Shown piece by piece: positions 40,627-50,141 of a DNA stretch of 64,000 nt. The DNA lies in contig NZ_BJMK01000003.1 of NCBI RefSeq assembly GCF_006539125.1, forward strand, positions 62,001 through 126,000. The letters are read 5' to 3'. The notes beneath the pieces are model-generated. The model was given only the letters and a program-made list of their open reading frames with translations, searched no databases and was not told the DNA's origin. The position numbers were made by a program, and so were the translations under genes. How positions within the stretch are numbered: the stretch's first letter is position 1; each line of letters starts with the position of its first letter. The stretch is from Gluconobacter sphaericus NBRC 12467 (lineage in GTDB: Bacteria > Pseudomonadota > Alphaproteobacteria > Acetobacterales > Acetobacteraceae).

Positions 40627-43617
40627 ATGTCCGAAGCTGTTTCAGCCCCGTTATCTGAGAGGCGGGAACCCCGGTGGTCCCGCTTTGATACGCAGTGGTA
40701 TCTGCTGCGCTATCCCGAGGTGCGGGACTGGATGCGCGAAGAAGGGCAGGACGATCCGTATACGTTCTATTTGCAGACTGGCCAGCGTTACGGGCATTCT
40801 CCGAACCGATATTTTGATGAAATCTGGTATCGCGATGCGCACAAGGATGTGCGTCAGGGGCTGATCCGGGAAGAATGGGCGTCGGGTTTCGAGCATTATA
40901 CCGCCATCGGATACAAGACCCATTCTCCGCATTGGCTGTTTGACGAGCCGGGCTATCGGCGCCGTTATCCTGAACTGACACAGCGTTTTCTGAACGAGCA
41001 CAGATTCAGTAATGGCTACGACCATTATCTCGAAATCGGAGAGAGCCATTATTACCGGGGACATCATTTTTTCGATGATGAACTCTGCCGCGAGCTCTCC
41101 CTGATCTTTCCAGACTGTTTTGACAGCCGGATCGGGCTGTTCGCGTCATGGCTCGGACTTCCGGCCCATGTTGCCGACGCCGGGCGTGTTTCGTGGTATT
41201 TCGATCCGGTCTGGTATCTGACGCGTTATCCTGAGGTTCGGAAGGAAATAGCCGCAGGGCATTATTCGAGTGCCCTGCATCATTACCTGACCAACGAGAC
41301 TTCACGTCTTTTTGATCCGCAGGAATTCTTTTCTGAAGAGTTCTATCGGCAGGCCTATCCGGATATGGCCCCGTCGCTGGAGCATGGATATTTCCGCAAC
41401 GGCTACGATCATTTTGTCCGTTACGGCGCGCAGGAAGGGCGTGCGCCGCAGGAAAATATGGACCTCGCCGCCCACATGGCGCAGGCGCAGGTCCGCAACG
41501 ACGTGCGCAATCGCCTGTATGATAGTGCGTTCGCCCATTTCGTCGCTGGCCGGACGGGGTTGGGCGAGAAGCGGATGGCAGCGCTTGCGGCCGTGGCCGA
41601 GATTCCCGAGGAACAGTCCAGGCTTCTGTTTGAACGTGAAGCCGAAGCCATCCTTCCGTCGCTGGTCCGGCATCCGCTGGATTTCACGGTTCACGGCGTT
41701 CCTGAAATTAGCGTTCTCATGGTCGTCTATGATCGGGTTGCCCTGACGGCGCAGGCCCTAGCTTCGTTGCGGGCCAACTATGCCGGTGCCATCCAGCTCA
41801 TACTGGTGGACTCGGGTTCGCATGATCAGACCCGCCATATCGGGCGAATGGTGCGGGGCGCTACGATCCTGCGGTACCGCTACAATATCGGCTATCTTCT
41901 GGGCTGCAATCTTGCGCTGGAAAAAGCGGAGGCCCCGTTTGTTCTGTATCTGAATAACGATATCCGCCTGTATCCGGATGCCATTGTTAATGCGCTGAAG
42001 CGTTTGCGTTCCGAGGCCGCGATTGGTGCAGTGGGCGGAAAGCTGGTGCGTACGAACATGCGCCTTCAGGAAGCTGGATCGATCATCTGGCGGGACGGTG
42101 CGACTTACGGCTATTTGCGCGAGGATGATCCGAACCTGACGACGGCTAACTTCGTCCGGGACGTCGATTACTGTTCGGCCGCTTTCCTGATGGTCCGCAC
42201 GACATTGCTGCGTCGCTTGGGCGGATATGATCCGCGGTACACGCCGGCCTATTTCGAGGATGCCGATCTGTGCGTGCGGATCGTCAAGGCGGGAATGCGC
42301 ATTGTCTATGATCCGAACGTGGTCATCGAACATCTGGAGTTCGGAAGCTCTGGTGCGGCCGGTTCCCATGCTCTGATCCAGGGCAATCTTAAGACATTTT
42401 CCCGTCTGCAGCAGGATTTTCTGCGTCATCAGCAGCCGGCCCACATCCGTAACGCCGTTTTGGCGCGCGAACACCGGGTCAGCCAGCATAAGCGGATCCT
42501 CTTCATCGAGGACCGTCTGCCTCTGCGGCGTCTGGGCTCCGGCTATGTCCGCTCGAATGACATCATTAATGAGATGACGGCGCTGGGATATCAGGTCACG
42601 GTTTTTCCTGTCCTGCCCAGGGATCAGACGGTCATCGATCTGTTCGGGGATTTTCCGGAGACGGTGGAACTGATCGTGGATCGGGATCTGTCCAGTTTCT
42701 CTGATTTTATTCAGGAGCGGGTCGGATACTACGATCTGGTCTGGATCGGCCGTACGCACAATCTGGTGCGTCTCCTGCCCCTGCTAAATGAATCGAGCCG
42801 CTATCTGCCTTCTGCCGGTCCGATTCTGGACACGGAAGTGATCGCCACGCCCCGCACACTGGAGCGTATCCGGGTTCTGGACCTGCCGGAGCCGGATATC
42901 AGCTTCGATGAGATGTTGCAGCAGGAACTAGACTGTGCCCGGTTCTGCCAGCAGATCGTCGCGGTGACGTCCCATGACGCGGATCTGGTGCGTCGCGCGG
43001 GCTATCAGAATGTCTCGGTGCTCGGGCATGAACTGCAGATTCAGCCGACTCCAGCGCCGTTCGAGACCCGGCATAGCATCCTCTTTTTTGGCGCGATTCA
43101 TGACGAGGGCGCGCCTAACCATGACAGTCTTGTCTGGTTTGTGGACAGGGTGCTGCCGATTCTGGACGGGGTTCTGCCGCCGGATGTCCATTTCACGATC
43201 GCCGGTTATGTGGGGCCGGATGTGGATATGACGGTTTTTTCGGCGAATAGCCGGGTGGAAATTGTGGGGCCTGTGGGGGATCCGCGGGAACTGTTCGACC
43301 GGCATCGGGTGTTCGTGGCGCCGACGCGGTTTGCGGGTGGAATTCCGTTCAAGGTCCACGAAGCGGCTTCCTATGGTCTGCCGCAGGTCGTCACGACGCT
43401 GCTTCAGGAAGAAGTTGGCTGGACGGATGGTGCAGAGATTCTTGCGGCTCCGGCGAATGATCCCGAAGCGTTCGCGGCTGCCGTGGAGCGGCTTTATCAG
43501 GATGCGGAACTGTGGAAGACTCTGAGGGCTGGCGCGCTCGCGGCTGTCGAGCGGGATTGTTCTCCGGTCCATTTCCGGCAGGCGTTGTCAGGGATTGTTC
43601 AGGGCTGCATCGAATGA
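40627..43617 (+). CDS. GT2-GT4 fusion with N-terminal aromatic repeats
   Basis: This 996-residue protein begins with six degenerate repeats of about 42 residues between 20 and 275. Each contains an F/Y-F-D...W-Y...Y-P-E/D-V-R core, for example FDTQWYLLRYPEVRD and YFDPVWYLTRYPEVR. A GT2 domain (360-600) has ISVLMVVYDRVALTAQALAS, YLNNDIRLYP, SAAFLMVRTTLLRRLGGYD and EDADLC. A GT4 domain (640-995) has FVAPTRFAGGIPFKVHEAAS. AGGAGG precedes the ATG. It lies 24 bp after the preceding gene and is probably cotranscribed. The target glycan is unknown. Confidence 0.85.
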   Translation: MSEAVSAPLSERREPRWSRFDTQWYLLRYPEVRDWMREEGQDDPYTFYLQTGQRYGHSPNRYFDEIWYRDAHKDVRQGLIREEWASGFEHYTAIGYKTHSPHWLFDEPGYRRRYPELTQRFLNEHRFSNGYDHYLEIGESHYYRGHHFFDDELCRELSLIFPDCFDSRIGLFASWLGLPAHVADAGRVSWYFDPVWYLTRYPEVRKEIAAGHYSSALHHYLTNETSRLFDPQEFFSEEFYRQAYPDMAPSLEHGYFRNGYDHFVRYGAQEGRAPQENMDLAAHMAQAQVRNDVRNRLYDSAFAHFVAGRTGLGEKRMAALAAVAEIPEEQSRLLFEREAEAILPSLVRHPLDFTVHGVPEISVLMVVYDRVALTAQALASLRANYAGAIQLILVDSGSHDQTRHIGRMVRGATILRYRYNIGYLLGCNLALEKAEAPFVLYLNNDIRLYPDAIVNALKRLRSEAAIGAVGGKLVRTNMRLQEAGSIIWRDGATYGYLREDDPNLTTANFVRDVDYCSAAFLMVRTTLLRRLGGYDPRYTPAYFEDADLCVRIVKAGMRIVYDPNVVIEHLEFGSSGAAGSHALIQGNLKTFSRLQQDFLRHQQPAHIRNAVLAREHRVSQHKRILFIEDRLPLRRLGSGYVRSNDIINEMTALGYQVTVFPVLPRDQTVIDLFGDFPETVELIVDRDLSSFSDFIQERVGYYDLVWIGRTHNLVRLLPLLNESSRYLPSAGPILDTEVIATPRTLERIRVLDLPEPDISFDEMLQQELDCARFCQQIVAVTSHDADLVRRAGYQNVSVLGHELQIQPTPAPFETRHSILFFGAIHDEGAPNHDSLVWFVDRVLPILDGVLPPDVHFTIAGYVGPDVDMTVFSANSRVEIVGPVGDPRELFDRHRVFVAPTRFAGGIPFKVHEAASYGLPQVVTTLLQEEVGWTDGAEILAAPANDPEAFAAAVERLYQDAELWKTLRAGALAAVERDCSPVHFRQALSGIVQGCIE

Positions 43618-43665
43618 CGTGCCGGGGAATTCCGGTTTGAAAAATTTGGGAGGGCAGGGAAGGTT

Positions 43666-44703
43666 ATGGACGCAGTGAAAGAAATGATCGTGGAAGCCGG
43701 AAGCGCCAGCGGGCCGGCCAGCGGAATGAGTGGCCTGACAGGGCGCGTTCTTGTCTGCAGTGGTGGCCGGTATGAAAGCCAGGCCAATGCGCAGATCCGT
43801 GAGTCCATCATGGATGGCTGGGCAGATTGTTTTGGCGAAGACAATGTCACGGCCGTGCACATTTCGGCCGCTGCGAGTTCCATCCGGGTACTGAAGCCGA
43901 CGATCGTATTCGCAATCGGCTCCTATCTTCCGGAAAGCACGTATTTCGGCGAGGTCTGCCGTGAGGCGAAGAAGATCGGCGCGGTAACGGTGTTCTGGGC
44001 GACGGAAGATCCCTATGAGCAGGACGCGAACTATCGTATCGCCGATGATTTCGACGTGATCTTCTCCTGCGACCGCTGGGGACATAACTTCTATCAGCGT
44101 GAGCGGGTGTTTCATCTGCCGCTGGCAGCCAGCCCGAAGCTGCATTACGGCGAGATCGATGCGAAGTCCGAGAAGACGATCGATGTCCTCTTCTGTGGCG
44201 TGGCGTTCACGAACCGCAAGGACATTGTCCGCAACCTGCTTCCGGTTTTGCGGGACCTGAACATCAAGATCGTTGGTCCGGGCTGGGGTGAACTGGGGAT
44301 CGGGTTCTCCGATGCGCGGATCGAGAAGTCCCAGCTTGTGGAGCTTTATCGCCGTTCCAAGCTGGTGCTGAACCTCGGTCGTTCGCTGAGCTTCGAGAAC
44401 AAGCGTTTCGTGATTGCGCCGTCCACGCCGGGGCCGCGGACATTCGAGGCTGCTCTGGCCGGGGCGTTCCAAGTGTTCCACGAGGATACGCATGAGATCC
44501 GCCGCTATTACTCTGCCGACGAGATTCCGGTGTTCTCCAACCGTGTGGATTTCGAGCGGCTGGTGACGACGTATCTCGACAACAACGATCTGCGCGTGAA
44601 GATGGCCCGTCAGGCTCAGGCGCGGACACAGGCCGAGCATCTGTACACGCATCGCATCCAGTATGCGTTGCGTGTGCTCAAGGATGAGGGGCTGATTGGC
44701 TGA
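43666..44703 (+). CDS. CgeB-like glycosyltransferase
   Basis: This 345-residue protein resembles CgeB-type glycosyltransferases: VFWATEDPYEQDANYRIADD, VLFCGVAFTNRKDIVRNLL and GPRTFEAALAGAFQVFHED. Its layout matches the first domain of the 1115-residue protein upstream, where the equivalent blocks are WTFEDPFMRDF and FFAGTMWPNR. The two may share ancestry or act on similar acceptors. AGGGAAGGTT precedes the ATG. It closes the three-gene glycosyltransferase group. A strong terminator follows. Confidence 0.8.
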   Translation: MDAVKEMIVEAGSASGPASGMSGLTGRVLVCSGGRYESQANAQIRESIMDGWADCFGEDNVTAVHISAAASSIRVLKPTIVFAIGSYLPESTYFGEVCREAKKIGAVTVFWATEDPYEQDANYRIADDFDVIFSCDRWGHNFYQRERVFHLPLAASPKLHYGEIDAKSEKTIDVLFCGVAFTNRKDIVRNLLPVLRDLNIKIVGPGWGELGIGFSDARIEKSQLVELYRRSKLVLNLGRSLSFENKRFVIAPSTPGPRTFEAALAGAFQVFHEDTHEIRRYYSADEIPVFSNRVDFERLVTTYLDNNDLRVKMARQAQARTQAEHLYTHRIQYALRVLKDEGLIG

Positions 44704-44742
44704 GGGGCGGTCTGACCTGACGCTCTTTCCTGCCTGATCCTG

Positions 44743-44772
44743 AAAAAGCCGGAGCGTGTCTCCGGCTTTTTT
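44743..44772 (+). terminator. Terminator after the glycosyltransferase group
   Basis: AAAAAGCCGGAG (44743-44754) pairs with CTCCGGCTTTTT (44760-44771) over loop CGTGT, with a T-run. Confidence 0.94.
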
Positions 44773-44798
44773 GTGCCCTGGGTTCAGGGGCGGGTATG

Positions 44799-44831
44799 AA
44801 AAAAAGGCCACGGAGCAGTCCGTGGCCTTTT
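44799..44831 (-). terminator. Terminator after the M16 peptidase gene
   Basis: AAAAGGCCACGGA (44802-44814) pairs with TCCGTGGCCTTTT (44819-44831). On the minus strand a T-run follows (44805-44799), just downstream of the peptidase stop. Confidence 0.93.
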
Positions 44832-44854
44832 GCTGTTGTGCCGGAAGGGAAAGA

Positions 44855-47569
44855 TCAGTTCGGCTGGGGACCCATGACGATCTGGGCGAGGTCAGTGGGG
44901 CGGACCCATTTGCGGAAAGCGGCCTGCACCTGCTCGGGCTTCATGTCGTAGATCGCCTGAGCGGCTTTGGCCGGGCTGTCCAGCGGCAGGTCGAGGGCGA
45001 TCAGGGACAGGTAGCTTCCGGCCAATGCGCTGAAGCTGGCGCGGGACATGGGCTGGCTACGCAGCAGGGACGCCTTGGCGAGGTCGAGGCTTTCCTTCGA
45101 GACGGGGATGTTGCGCATGTCTTCGACGTCCTTGACGGCGAGGGCGCGGGCCTTCCCAACCTTGTCCGGATCGGCGCCAAAGGTGATGCCGAAGCCGCTG
45201 CGGGTGCGGGAATAGGTAAAGCCGCTTCCGGCGCCATAGACATAGCCTGTCTTCACGCGCAGGTCCTGCATCAGGCGCGAAGAGAAACCATCCCCGAGGA
45301 TCGTGTTGCCGACGGCCAGGGCATGGCGGTCGGGGTCAGTTACCTTCATGCCGATGGTCTCAACGAGCTTGACCTCATCCTGTGAGCGTCCCGGATCCGC
45401 GACCACAGCCTGGGAGGCGCGGCTCAGAGGGATGTCGGGCAGATCGACGACGGGCTTCGGGCCTACGGCCTTCCAGACGCCAAAAGCCTTTTCGATATCT
45501 GCCTTTGCGGCTTCGGGGGTAATGTCGCCGACGATGACAATGGTGGTCAGATCCGGGCGGTAGGCGTGGGCGTAATAGGCCTGTACGTCTGCAAGTGTGA
45601 GCTTGCCGATCGTGGCGGGAGTCGCTTCACGCAGGGTAGGGTCCTGCGGCGGGACCAGCGCCTTGCGGGCAGCGCGGCCGAAGCGGTAGCCCGGTGACTG
45701 GAGTTCGCCGGCCTGTGCTTGTGCGGCCTGCATCTGGGTGATGTGGAACGCTTTTTCCGGGAAGGCCGGGTTCAGCTCGTGATCCGCCAGCAGGGCGAGA
45801 CCCTTTTCAAAGTTCGGCGTCAGAGTGCTGAGCGAGAAAGACGCGCCGGCGTCCTCGTCTGCCGAGAGATCGTCGAGGGCGCGGGCGAGGGCCAGACGGT
45901 CATGCGTTTTGCTGCCGTAGAGGAACATCTGTTCGGTCACGTCCGCCACGCCTTCCTGCCCGGCCGGCTGTTCGAGATCTGCGTTCTGGCGGATGCGGCC
46001 GATCAGTTCGACGGTGTGGCTGACATGCTCGGGCTGGACCAGCAGGTGCAGGCCGTTCGACAGCGTATAGGCGGCCGGAAGGGGGGCTGCGGCCGGGATC
46101 GTCAGGCGGGCGAGGGCCTGCTGTGCCCAGTTCGGCAGGGCGACCTTGCCGGAAGGCGGTGTATTGAAGGATTCAGCGCCCCCGAAGCCTTTCTGGCCGA
46201 CCGGCTTGCCCGAGGAGCTTGGTGTCAGGGTGGCGGTGATGGCGTGGGCGGGGTCGAGCAGCTTTTTGGCCAGCGCGTCAACCTGTTCCTTGGTCACGTG
46301 GCGGAAGGCGGCCAGCATGTCCTGCGGGTCGTTCAGGTGCTGGATGGCGACGGCCTGTGACCAGCTTTCGGCCAGGCCGGAAATGCTGTTGGCGTTGAAT
46401 TCGAGCGAGGCGATTTCCTTACGACGGGCGGCTTCGATCAGCTCGGCCGGGATGCCGTGGGTGCGGAAATTCTCCATGATGCTGGCGACGCTGCTCCGCA
46501 GGGCGTCCGGGTTCGCACCTTTGGGGAAGCCGGCATAAGCGACGCCCAGACCGGCCTGTGCTTCGGGGTCATACATGAAGCCGGTATCGAGTGCCTTGCC
46601 GGACGGTACGAGGTCGAACAGGGCGGCCCGCTGGCTGCTGATGGCGTCGGCGAGCAGGGTGGCGGCGGCGTAGTCGGGATCACGCTGGCCGGGCATGCGC
46701 CAGGCCATGGTCACGAGGCCGATCGGCAGGTCGGTATCGAGCGCGATGCTCTGTGCCTTGGCCGGAGTGGGGGAGACAGTGCCGCGCTCTGGCAGGGTGG
46801 AGGCCGGGATGTTGCCGAAAGCGGCCTGAACCTTCTTCAGTGTGTCCTGTGGGTCCACATCGCCGGTGATGACCAGCACGGCGTTGTTGGGCGCGTACCA
46901 GGAATCATAGAACTTCTTCAGCAGGGGCGCTGTCGTGGCATCGAAGGATGGACGGGTGCCGAGGGCGTCCTGCTCGTAGGGGGTGCCGGCATAGAGGGCG
47001 GCGCGGATCTGCGAGAGATAGCGGTAGATCGGGCTGGAGAGGTCGCGTGAGACTTCCTGTTCGATGGCGCCTTTCTCATGTGCCCATTCGGCTTCGGTGA
47101 TGTTCAGGCCGCGCATGCGTCCGGCCTCGATGCGGAGCAGGACGTCGAGGTCACTGGCGGGGGCCTTGAAATAATACTGGGTGACGTCTGACGTTGTGTC
47201 CGCATTGTCGTTGTTGCCGAGCTGCGCGCTGATGGTGGAAAGCTGGTCGCGCGACAGGCTCTGCGAGCCGTTGAACATCATGTGCTCAAGCGCATGAGCC
47301 GTCCCTGGAAAGCCTTTCGGGGCGTTCACCGAGCCTGTCTCATAGTTCAGCATCGTCTGCACCACCGGGGCGAGAGTATCGCGCACCACGATGACCCGCA
47401 GTCCGTTGGCGAGGGTCGCCCGTGTGACCGTCGTGGGGGTGGCACTCGCTGTTGCTGCGTTTGTCGTGGGGGTCGTGGCCGGTGCGGCCTGGGCTCCCGC
47501 AAGGACCGGAGACGCCAGCATGGTGGCTGTCAGCAGTGACAGACGTGACAGACGGAAGAGTGCGGACAT
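44855..47569 (-). CDS. M16-family zinc metallopeptidase
   Basis: This 904-residue exported protein contains both M16 halves in one chain. The signal peptide is [19 protein letters not shown]. The inverted zinc motif HALEHMMF (H-x-x-E-H) lies near residue 92, with the downstream glutamate in [13 protein letters not shown]. The second half (from about 470) lacks the metal site and includes a [18 protein letters not shown] block, as in the usual closed-clamshell enzymes. It probably degrades periplasmic peptides. Transcription runs away from the glycosyltransferases. Confidence 0.93.
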   Translation of the reverse strand: MSALFRLSRLSLLTATMLASPVLAGAQAAPATTPTTNAATASATPTTVTRATLANGLRVIVVRDTLAPVVQTMLNYETGSVNAPKGFPGTAHALEHMMFNGSQSLSRDQLSTISAQLGNNDNADTTSDVTQYYFKAPASDLDVLLRIEAGRMRGLNITEAEWAHEKGAIEQEVSRDLSSPIYRYLSQIRAALYAGTPYEQDALGTRPSFDATTAPLLKKFYDSWYAPNNAVLVITGDVDPQDTLKKVQAAFGNIPASTLPERGTVSPTPAKAQSIALDTDLPIGLVTMAWRMPGQRDPDYAAATLLADAISSQRAALFDLVPSGKALDTGFMYDPEAQAGLGVAYAGFPKGANPDALRSSVASIMENFRTHGIPAELIEAARRKEIASLEFNANSISGLAESWSQAVAIQHLNDPQDMLAAFRHVTKEQVDALAKKLLDPAHAITATLTPSSSGKPVGQKGFGGAESFNTPPSGKVALPNWAQQALARLTIPAAAPLPAAYTLSNGLHLLVQPEHVSHTVELIGRIRQNADLEQPAGQEGVADVTEQMFLYGSKTHDRLALARALDDLSADEDAGASFSLSTLTPNFEKGLALLADHELNPAFPEKAFHITQMQAAQAQAGELQSPGYRFGRAARKALVPPQDPTLREATPATIGKLTLADVQAYYAHAYRPDLTTIVIVGDITPEAAKADIEKAFGVWKAVGPKPVVDLPDIPLSRASQAVVADPGRSQDEVKLVETIGMKVTDPDRHALAVGNTILGDGFSSRLMQDLRVKTGYVYGAGSGFTYSRTRSGFGITFGADPDKVGKARALAVKDVEDMRNIPVSKESLDLAKASLLRSQPMSRASFSALAGSYLSLIALDLPLDSPAKAAQAIYDMKPEQVQAAFRKWVRPTDLAQIVMGPQPN

Positions 47570-47734
47570 GTGTTCAGAACTTTCCAGAGGAGAAACGCAT
47601 CTTCATAAAAGAATAAACCGGTTGGGCCGGTCTCTGTCCAGCATGTGTAGCCTGCGTTGGCCGAGCTGTATCTGACGGCCGGATGAAGAAAAAATTATGT
47701 GCAGGGGGGTGTCCGGGCGGATAAAGTGCCTGTG

Positions 47735-48271
47735 ATGACTTTACCTGAACGCATTGCCCATGTGGATGACTGGCTGCTCGATCGGTTGTTCCAGCCTGTG
47801 GCGGATCGCCTTCCCGGGCGCCTGACGGCGCTGCAGCTTGGCCTGAGCTGTCAGCTCGGCGCGCTGATGCTGGACGGGCTCTCCCTCGTGCTGCCTATGC
47901 TGCTGTTCGGCGCCAGTCTGTCCAACATGATCGACAGTGCGCTGATCTGGTGCATCAGTCTGGCGTTCTTCCTCGGCATGAAACGTTCGGCGCCGCTGGT
48001 TCGTCCCGGGATGCTCAATCCGCTGCGACCGCTGCTGCGGGCCATGCGCCTGCTGTCGCTGGCGTTTCTGGTCTACCAGTTGTTCCGCGGCATGGGCGTG
48101 CCGGGTTTCATCTGGCTTCTGACCCAGATGACCACGATTTCCCAGCTTCTGTTCACGGTGGGGCTCTATCTCGTGGCCTGTCAGCCAAGGCCACCGTATC
48201 AGCGTATGTCCACCCGTAGTGGCCCGATCATTGAGGGTGCATGGGGCGTCGGGGGCCGGATCAACTCCTGA
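47735..48271 (+). CDS. Small multi-helix membrane protein
   Basis: This protein of about 178 residues has hydrophobic segments around 40-60 (LGALMLDGLSLVLPMLLF), 65-80, 105-125 and 130-155, consistent with four membrane helices. The N-terminus is polar (MTLPERIAHVDDWLLDRLFQ). I do not recognise a family. The start could also be GTG 47726. It precedes a GT4 gene on the same strand by 39 bp, which may point to a shared role, but this is uncertain. Confidence 0.65.
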   Translation: MTLPERIAHVDDWLLDRLFQPVADRLPGRLTALQLGLSCQLGALMLDGLSLVLPMLLFGASLSNMIDSALIWCISLAFFLGMKRSAPLVRPGMLNPLRPLLRAMRLLSLAFLVYQLFRGMGVPGFIWLLTQMTTISQLLFTVGLYLVACQPRPPYQRMSTRSGPIIEGAWGVGGRINS

Positions 48272-48310
48272 TTTCCGGTTTTCCCGCCACGCCCATCAAG
48301 GAAAAAGCGC

Positions 48311-49351
48311 GTGACTTCCCGATTGAGAATTCTGCACTGCCTCTCGACCCGGGAATTCGCGGGGACGGAGCGTCATCTTGCGGAACTCTCCGCCATTCAG
48401 GCGCGGAGCCATGACGTTACGCTCCTGCTGGAGCGTAATACGGTCGATCCGCTGACGGGCGGCGACATCAGCGGGTTTCTCTGTCCCCAGGTGAAGGTCG
48501 TGCGGGCTGGGAGGGCGGGCTATCTGCCCGCACTGGCCTCCGAGTTGCGCAGCGGCCGCCATGATATCGTCCATACCCATTTGGGTCGTGCCTCCGCCCG
48601 TGTGAGCTGGCTGCGTCGGGCGGGGCTGGTGGGGTCCGTTCCGGTGGTGGCCACGCTGCACACCTGCTATCGGGGGCGTAGCTATGCCGCGCATGACGGG
48701 TTGGTCTGTATTGCGTCCTGGCAGCAGGAGTCCCTGCCGGAAAAACAGCGTAATGCCTCTGCGTTGATTCCCAACTGGACGGTGCCTCCGCGATCAACCT
48801 GCGAAGTGCGCGCGGCTCTGCGGGCGCGGATGCGGTGGGAGTGGAAAATTCCGGACGGGGGCGTCGTAATTGGCGCAGCGGGGCGGATGGTTGAGGAGAA
48901 GAATTTCGGGCTTCTGATTCAGGCCTGGAAGCAGGCGGAGCTGAAGCCCGGGACCCGTCTCGTTATCGTGGGCGACGGGCCGGAGCGCGGCGCGCTGCAA
49001 CAGGCGGCACAGGGGCGTTCGGAGATCATCTTCACCGGGTATCGCACGGACATGCCCGATCTTCTGGCGGCGTTTGATGCGTTTATCGTGCCCTCACGTC
49101 ATGAACCGTTCGGACTGGTGCTGCTGGAGGCCATGGAAGCCGGATTGCCAGTTTGTGCTACGGCGGCCGGTGGCGTGAAGGATATTCTGGCTGATGCGCC
49201 GGATTGCATGGTGGTGCCGGACTGTCTGGAGGCGTTGGCGGAAGGGCTGCGTCGTCTGGAGCATGCTGTACCGCGCCAATGGGACATGTCGCGCTATAGG
49301 ATCGGTGCGGCAGCCAGCAGGGTCGAGGCGTTTTACCGCCGGTATTGCTGA
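48311..49351 (+). CDS. GT4-family glycosyltransferase
   Basis: This 346-residue GT-B enzyme has the Rossmann start (RILHCLSTREFAGTERHLAE), VHTHLGRASARVSWLRRAGL and the nucleotide-binding C-terminal half (GAAGRMVEEKNFGLLIQAWK, VPSRHEPFGLVLLEAMEAGL). The E-x7-E motif is EPFGLVLLE. It is GTG-initiated with AAGGAAAAAGCGC upstream. The short N-terminal half and STREFAGTERHLAE resemble LPS/hexose transferases. The substrate is unknown. It is convergent with the GYF protein, 4 bp away. Confidence 0.9.
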   Translation: MTSRLRILHCLSTREFAGTERHLAELSAIQARSHDVTLLLERNTVDPLTGGDISGFLCPQVKVVRAGRAGYLPALASELRSGRHDIVHTHLGRASARVSWLRRAGLVGSVPVVATLHTCYRGRSYAAHDGLVCIASWQQESLPEKQRNASALIPNWTVPPRSTCEVRAALRARMRWEWKIPDGGVVIGAAGRMVEEKNFGLLIQAWKQAELKPGTRLVIVGDGPERGALQQAAQGRSEIIFTGYRTDMPDLLAAFDAFIVPSRHEPFGLVLLEAMEAGLPVCATAAGGVKDILADAPDCMVVPDCLEALAEGLRRLEHAVPRQWDMSRYRIGAAASRVEAFYRRYC

Positions 49352-49355
49352 GGGC

Positions 49356-49949
49356 TTACAGCTCGTAGTAGCGGCGGGAGACGTAGCTGGAGAGGCCTTC
49401 GTCCGGCATGATGTGCCAGCCATTGGTGATCGCGGGAATGAACTCGCACAGAAACACGAGTACCGACAGGAAAAAAAGCAGCATGCCGTGACCCACGATC
49501 TGGATGCGGCGCCAGAAATAGAGCGGGGGCAGGAGGATCCACAGGATCGTGCCGGGGCGGAAGCCCGCTGCCAGCAGGCTGCGGCGGTCCATGATCAGCG
49601 CGTAGTAGAAAATCCCGATACTGACGACCATAGTGCCGATATTGCTCGCGAACTCCGGAATGAAGCCGAATCCTTCCAGAATTTCGATCGCCATCTTGCC
49701 GAAGAACGGGCCGATCAGGCTGAGCCACAGCCAGCGGTTCGAGATCAGGCTTACGGGAAGAGCCGGTGGAACGCCTTCGGGCTGGGGGGGCCAGAACACG
49801 CAGCTTCCAGCTGGGTGCCATTCACTGCCGAAGCTTTCGGTCCAGCACAGGGTGGAATGTCCGATGATCCCTTCTGTGACGAGGGCTTTCATCCCATCTG
49901 CTGACACCGGCCCCTTGCGGGTGCCATGTTCTTCGTAAAACCAGCTCAC
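49356..49949 (-). CDS. GYF_2 (DUF4339) domain membrane protein
   Basis: This 197-residue protein starts with a GYF_2 domain (residues 1-55: MSWFYEEHGTRKGPVSADGM, then TLCWTESFGSEWHPA). Four predicted membrane helices follow (WLWLSLIGPFF, TMVVSIGIFYYALI, TILWILLPPLYFW, MLLFFLSVLVFLCEF). GYF_2 domains bind proline-rich peptides or act as partner-recognition modules at the cytoplasmic face. The cellular role is unknown. Confidence 0.8.
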   Translation of the reverse strand: MSWFYEEHGTRKGPVSADGMKALVTEGIIGHSTLCWTESFGSEWHPAGSCVFWPPQPEGVPPALPVSLISNRWLWLSLIGPFFGKMAIEILEGFGFIPEFASNIGTMVVSIGIFYYALIMDRRSLLAAGFRPGTILWILLPPLYFWRRIQIVGHGMLLFFLSVLVFLCEFIPAITNGWHIMPDEGLSSYVSRRYYEL

Positions 49950-50087
49950 AGTTTGTCCTTTTCCCGGCGGCGTATCGTCGTCCCGGCTCCTGCTGGTTCC
50001 TGAACGGCTCAGTCTCTCACGACTTTTGGGGTTTTTGGCAAGCCTATCCCGTCCGGATTATGGGATGTGGCTCTGTCACCACGCATG

Positions 50088-50123
50088 AAAAAGGCCGCAG
50101 TTCCGGGGGGCTGCGGCCTTTTT
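50088..50123 (-). terminator. Terminator after the aldehyde dehydrogenase operon
   Basis: AAAAAGGCCGCAG (50088-50100) pairs with CTGCGGCCTTTTT (50111-50123) with a 10-nt loop, just beyond the stop of the large subunit on the minus strand. Confidence 0.93.
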
Positions 50124-50141
50124 CGTGATGCGCGGGCTGGA

